Positions 4,551-5,239 of a stretch of 5,239 nucleotides of DNA are shown in pieces; positions within the stretch are counted from its first letter, which is position 1; every line of letters begins with the position of its first letter. Source of the stretch: Deltaproteobacteria bacterium (GTDB lineage Bacteria > Desulfobacterota > Desulfobacteria > Desulfobacterales > Desulfosalsimonadaceae); the NCBI GenBank assembly GCA_024280875.1, contig JAJRPH010000376.1, positions 1 through 5,239 of the forward strand, in the 5' to 3' direction. The translations under genes were made by a program, and so were the position numbers. The notes beneath the pieces were generated by a model. The model had not been told where the DNA came from. It was given only the letters and a program-made list of their open reading frames with translations, and ran no database searches.

Positions 4551-5239
4551 TCAAGGTTTACATGCCGTAATAATCATACGATGATTCATGCAGCCCCGAT
4601 CAGCTTCATTAATACCAAGTATTGAATTTTGCGAAAAAATATTTACATCGGTAAAGCCGGCAGCTCCCAACAATTCTTTTAAATAATTTTTTCCATATAT
4701 CCTGATACAATAATTCTTGTTCCGGATTAAACCGTCTTTTTTACTTAATACCATTTCACTGGCGTATATATAGTTATTATTTATCTCTCTTTGCCGGCAA
4801 ACAACAACATCATCTCCGATTTCATGCCAGGCATTGGGCATCAGTCTTTCACGGACGGCTTTGCCATCGGTCACATCCAACAGGAGCCGACCATTTGACT
4901 TCAGCACCCGAAAACTTTCAGAAAGAATCGATAAATCTGATTTTTCATCCGGTACATATCCTAAAGAGTTTCCCAGAATCATCACGTGATCATATTTTTC
5001 ATCTTCCAATTGACTGTTGCGGGCATCCCCTTGAATAAACCGGATATCATACTCAAGATTCCTGGCATTTTCTGCGCCGACGCGTAGAAGGGTGTGCGAA
5101 TAATCAAAAACTGTACAATTCTTATATCCGCGCCGATACAGTTCCAGCGAATGACGGCCATGCCCGCCACAAAAATCAAGCAAACAGTCATCCGGATTTA
5201 TCGGAATCAATTTACAAAAAATATCGACTTCCCGGCATG
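4551..5239 (-). CDS. Class I SAM-dependent methyltransferase, N-terminus beyond window
   Basis: This is a soluble Rossmann-fold methyltransferase of the general Methyltransf_11/25 type; its substrate is not evident. Numbering from L(TTG) at 5210, motif I is LLDFCGGHGRH (10-20), the acidic end of strand 2 is VFDYS (D36), the adenine-side motif is QGDAR (D62), and the motif IV region is YDHVMILGNSLGY (73-85). FRVLKSNGRLLLDV follows, then a C-terminal beta region ending in AAGFTDVNIF... and MIITACKP before TGA (4553-4551). The frame stays open upstream of the TTG to the window edge, reading CREVDIFCKLIPINPDDCLLDFCGG. That matches the 'REVDFLxKLL' lead-in usual for this family, so the true start lies outside and TTG 5210 should not be used. 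Motif I has GGHG where relatives often have CGxG. It is convergent with the small exported-protein gene. No operon partner is visible. Confidence 0.88.
   Translation of the reverse strand, partial: CREVDIFCKLIPINPDDCLLDFCGGHGRHSLELYRRGYKNCTVFDYSHTLLRVGAENARNLEYDIRFIQGDARNSQLEDEKYDHVMILGNSLGYVPDEKSDLSILSESFRVLKSNGRLLLDVTDGKAVRERLMPNAWHEIGDDVVVCRQREINNNYIYASEMVLSKKDGLIRNKNYCIRIYGKNYLKELLGAAGFTDVNIFSQNSILGINEADRGCMNHRMIITACKP

Noticed and set aside
4982..5191. Second minus-strand frame within the methyltransferase gene.
   Set aside because: It is a shifted-frame shadow; the other frame carries all the methyltransferase motifs.
1..5239. tRNA, rRNA, CRISPR arrays, transposases, toxin-antitoxin or phage-defence genes.
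   Set aside because: I looked on both strands and found no cloverleaf, regularly spaced repeats or matching protein motifs.

Overview
The window looks like accessory or poorly conserved chromosome from an anaerobic deltaproteobacterium, most likely of the order Desulfobacterales (Desulfobacterota). This placement rests on three things: DUF3786-type protein fragments, a GAF-AAA+-Fis sigma-54 activator, and moderately AT-rich coding DNA with very AT-rich spacers. It is an inference from gene families; there is no rRNA or other marker gene here.

Positions 1-785 hold a perfect 22-bp palindrome near the left edge. A minus-strand two-gene operon follows, encoding two YebG-family proteins: a full-length 115-residue copy (785-438), then a shortened 65-residue paralogue (428-231). 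YebG is an SOS (DNA damage) protein of unknown function in gammaproteobacteria. No enterobacterial-type LexA box is visible here.

Positions 839-1841 read as a gene graveyard. There is a minus-strand remnant of an alpha/beta hydrolase that keeps its nucleophile-elbow region (839-1099). Next is a minus-strand DUF3786 pseudogene with a good ribosome binding site, a large internal deletion and a frameshift (1143-1455). Divergent from it is a plus-strand N-terminal fragment resembling the same family (1626-1841). The divergent spacer contains a hairpin and an imperfect palindrome with the same TTGCC-N10-GGCAA layout as the palindrome at the left edge.

Positions 1842-4355 form the most coherent functional unit. 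A spacer with a good sigma-70 promoter and a terminator-like hairpin precedes an intact 499-residue sigma-54 enhancer-binding protein (2215-3714). Downstream, after an AT-rich spacer, lies a textbook -24/-12 sigma-54 promoter (GG at 4055-4056, GC at 4067-4068). It sits about 50 nt ahead of a small gene (4131-4355) encoding a 74-residue protein with a clear Sec signal peptide. The simplest reading is that the GAF-domain activator senses a small molecule or redox signal and switches on a small exported protein of unknown function. This regulator-target link is inferred from position.

Positions 4356-5239 begin with a GC-richer, pyrimidine-rich spacer bounded by a long imperfect inverted repeat (4367-4533), a candidate structured RNA or small non-autonomous element. 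A minus-strand class I SAM-dependent methyltransferase follows and runs off the right edge of the window. No tRNA, rRNA, CRISPR array or recognisable transposase gene was seen.
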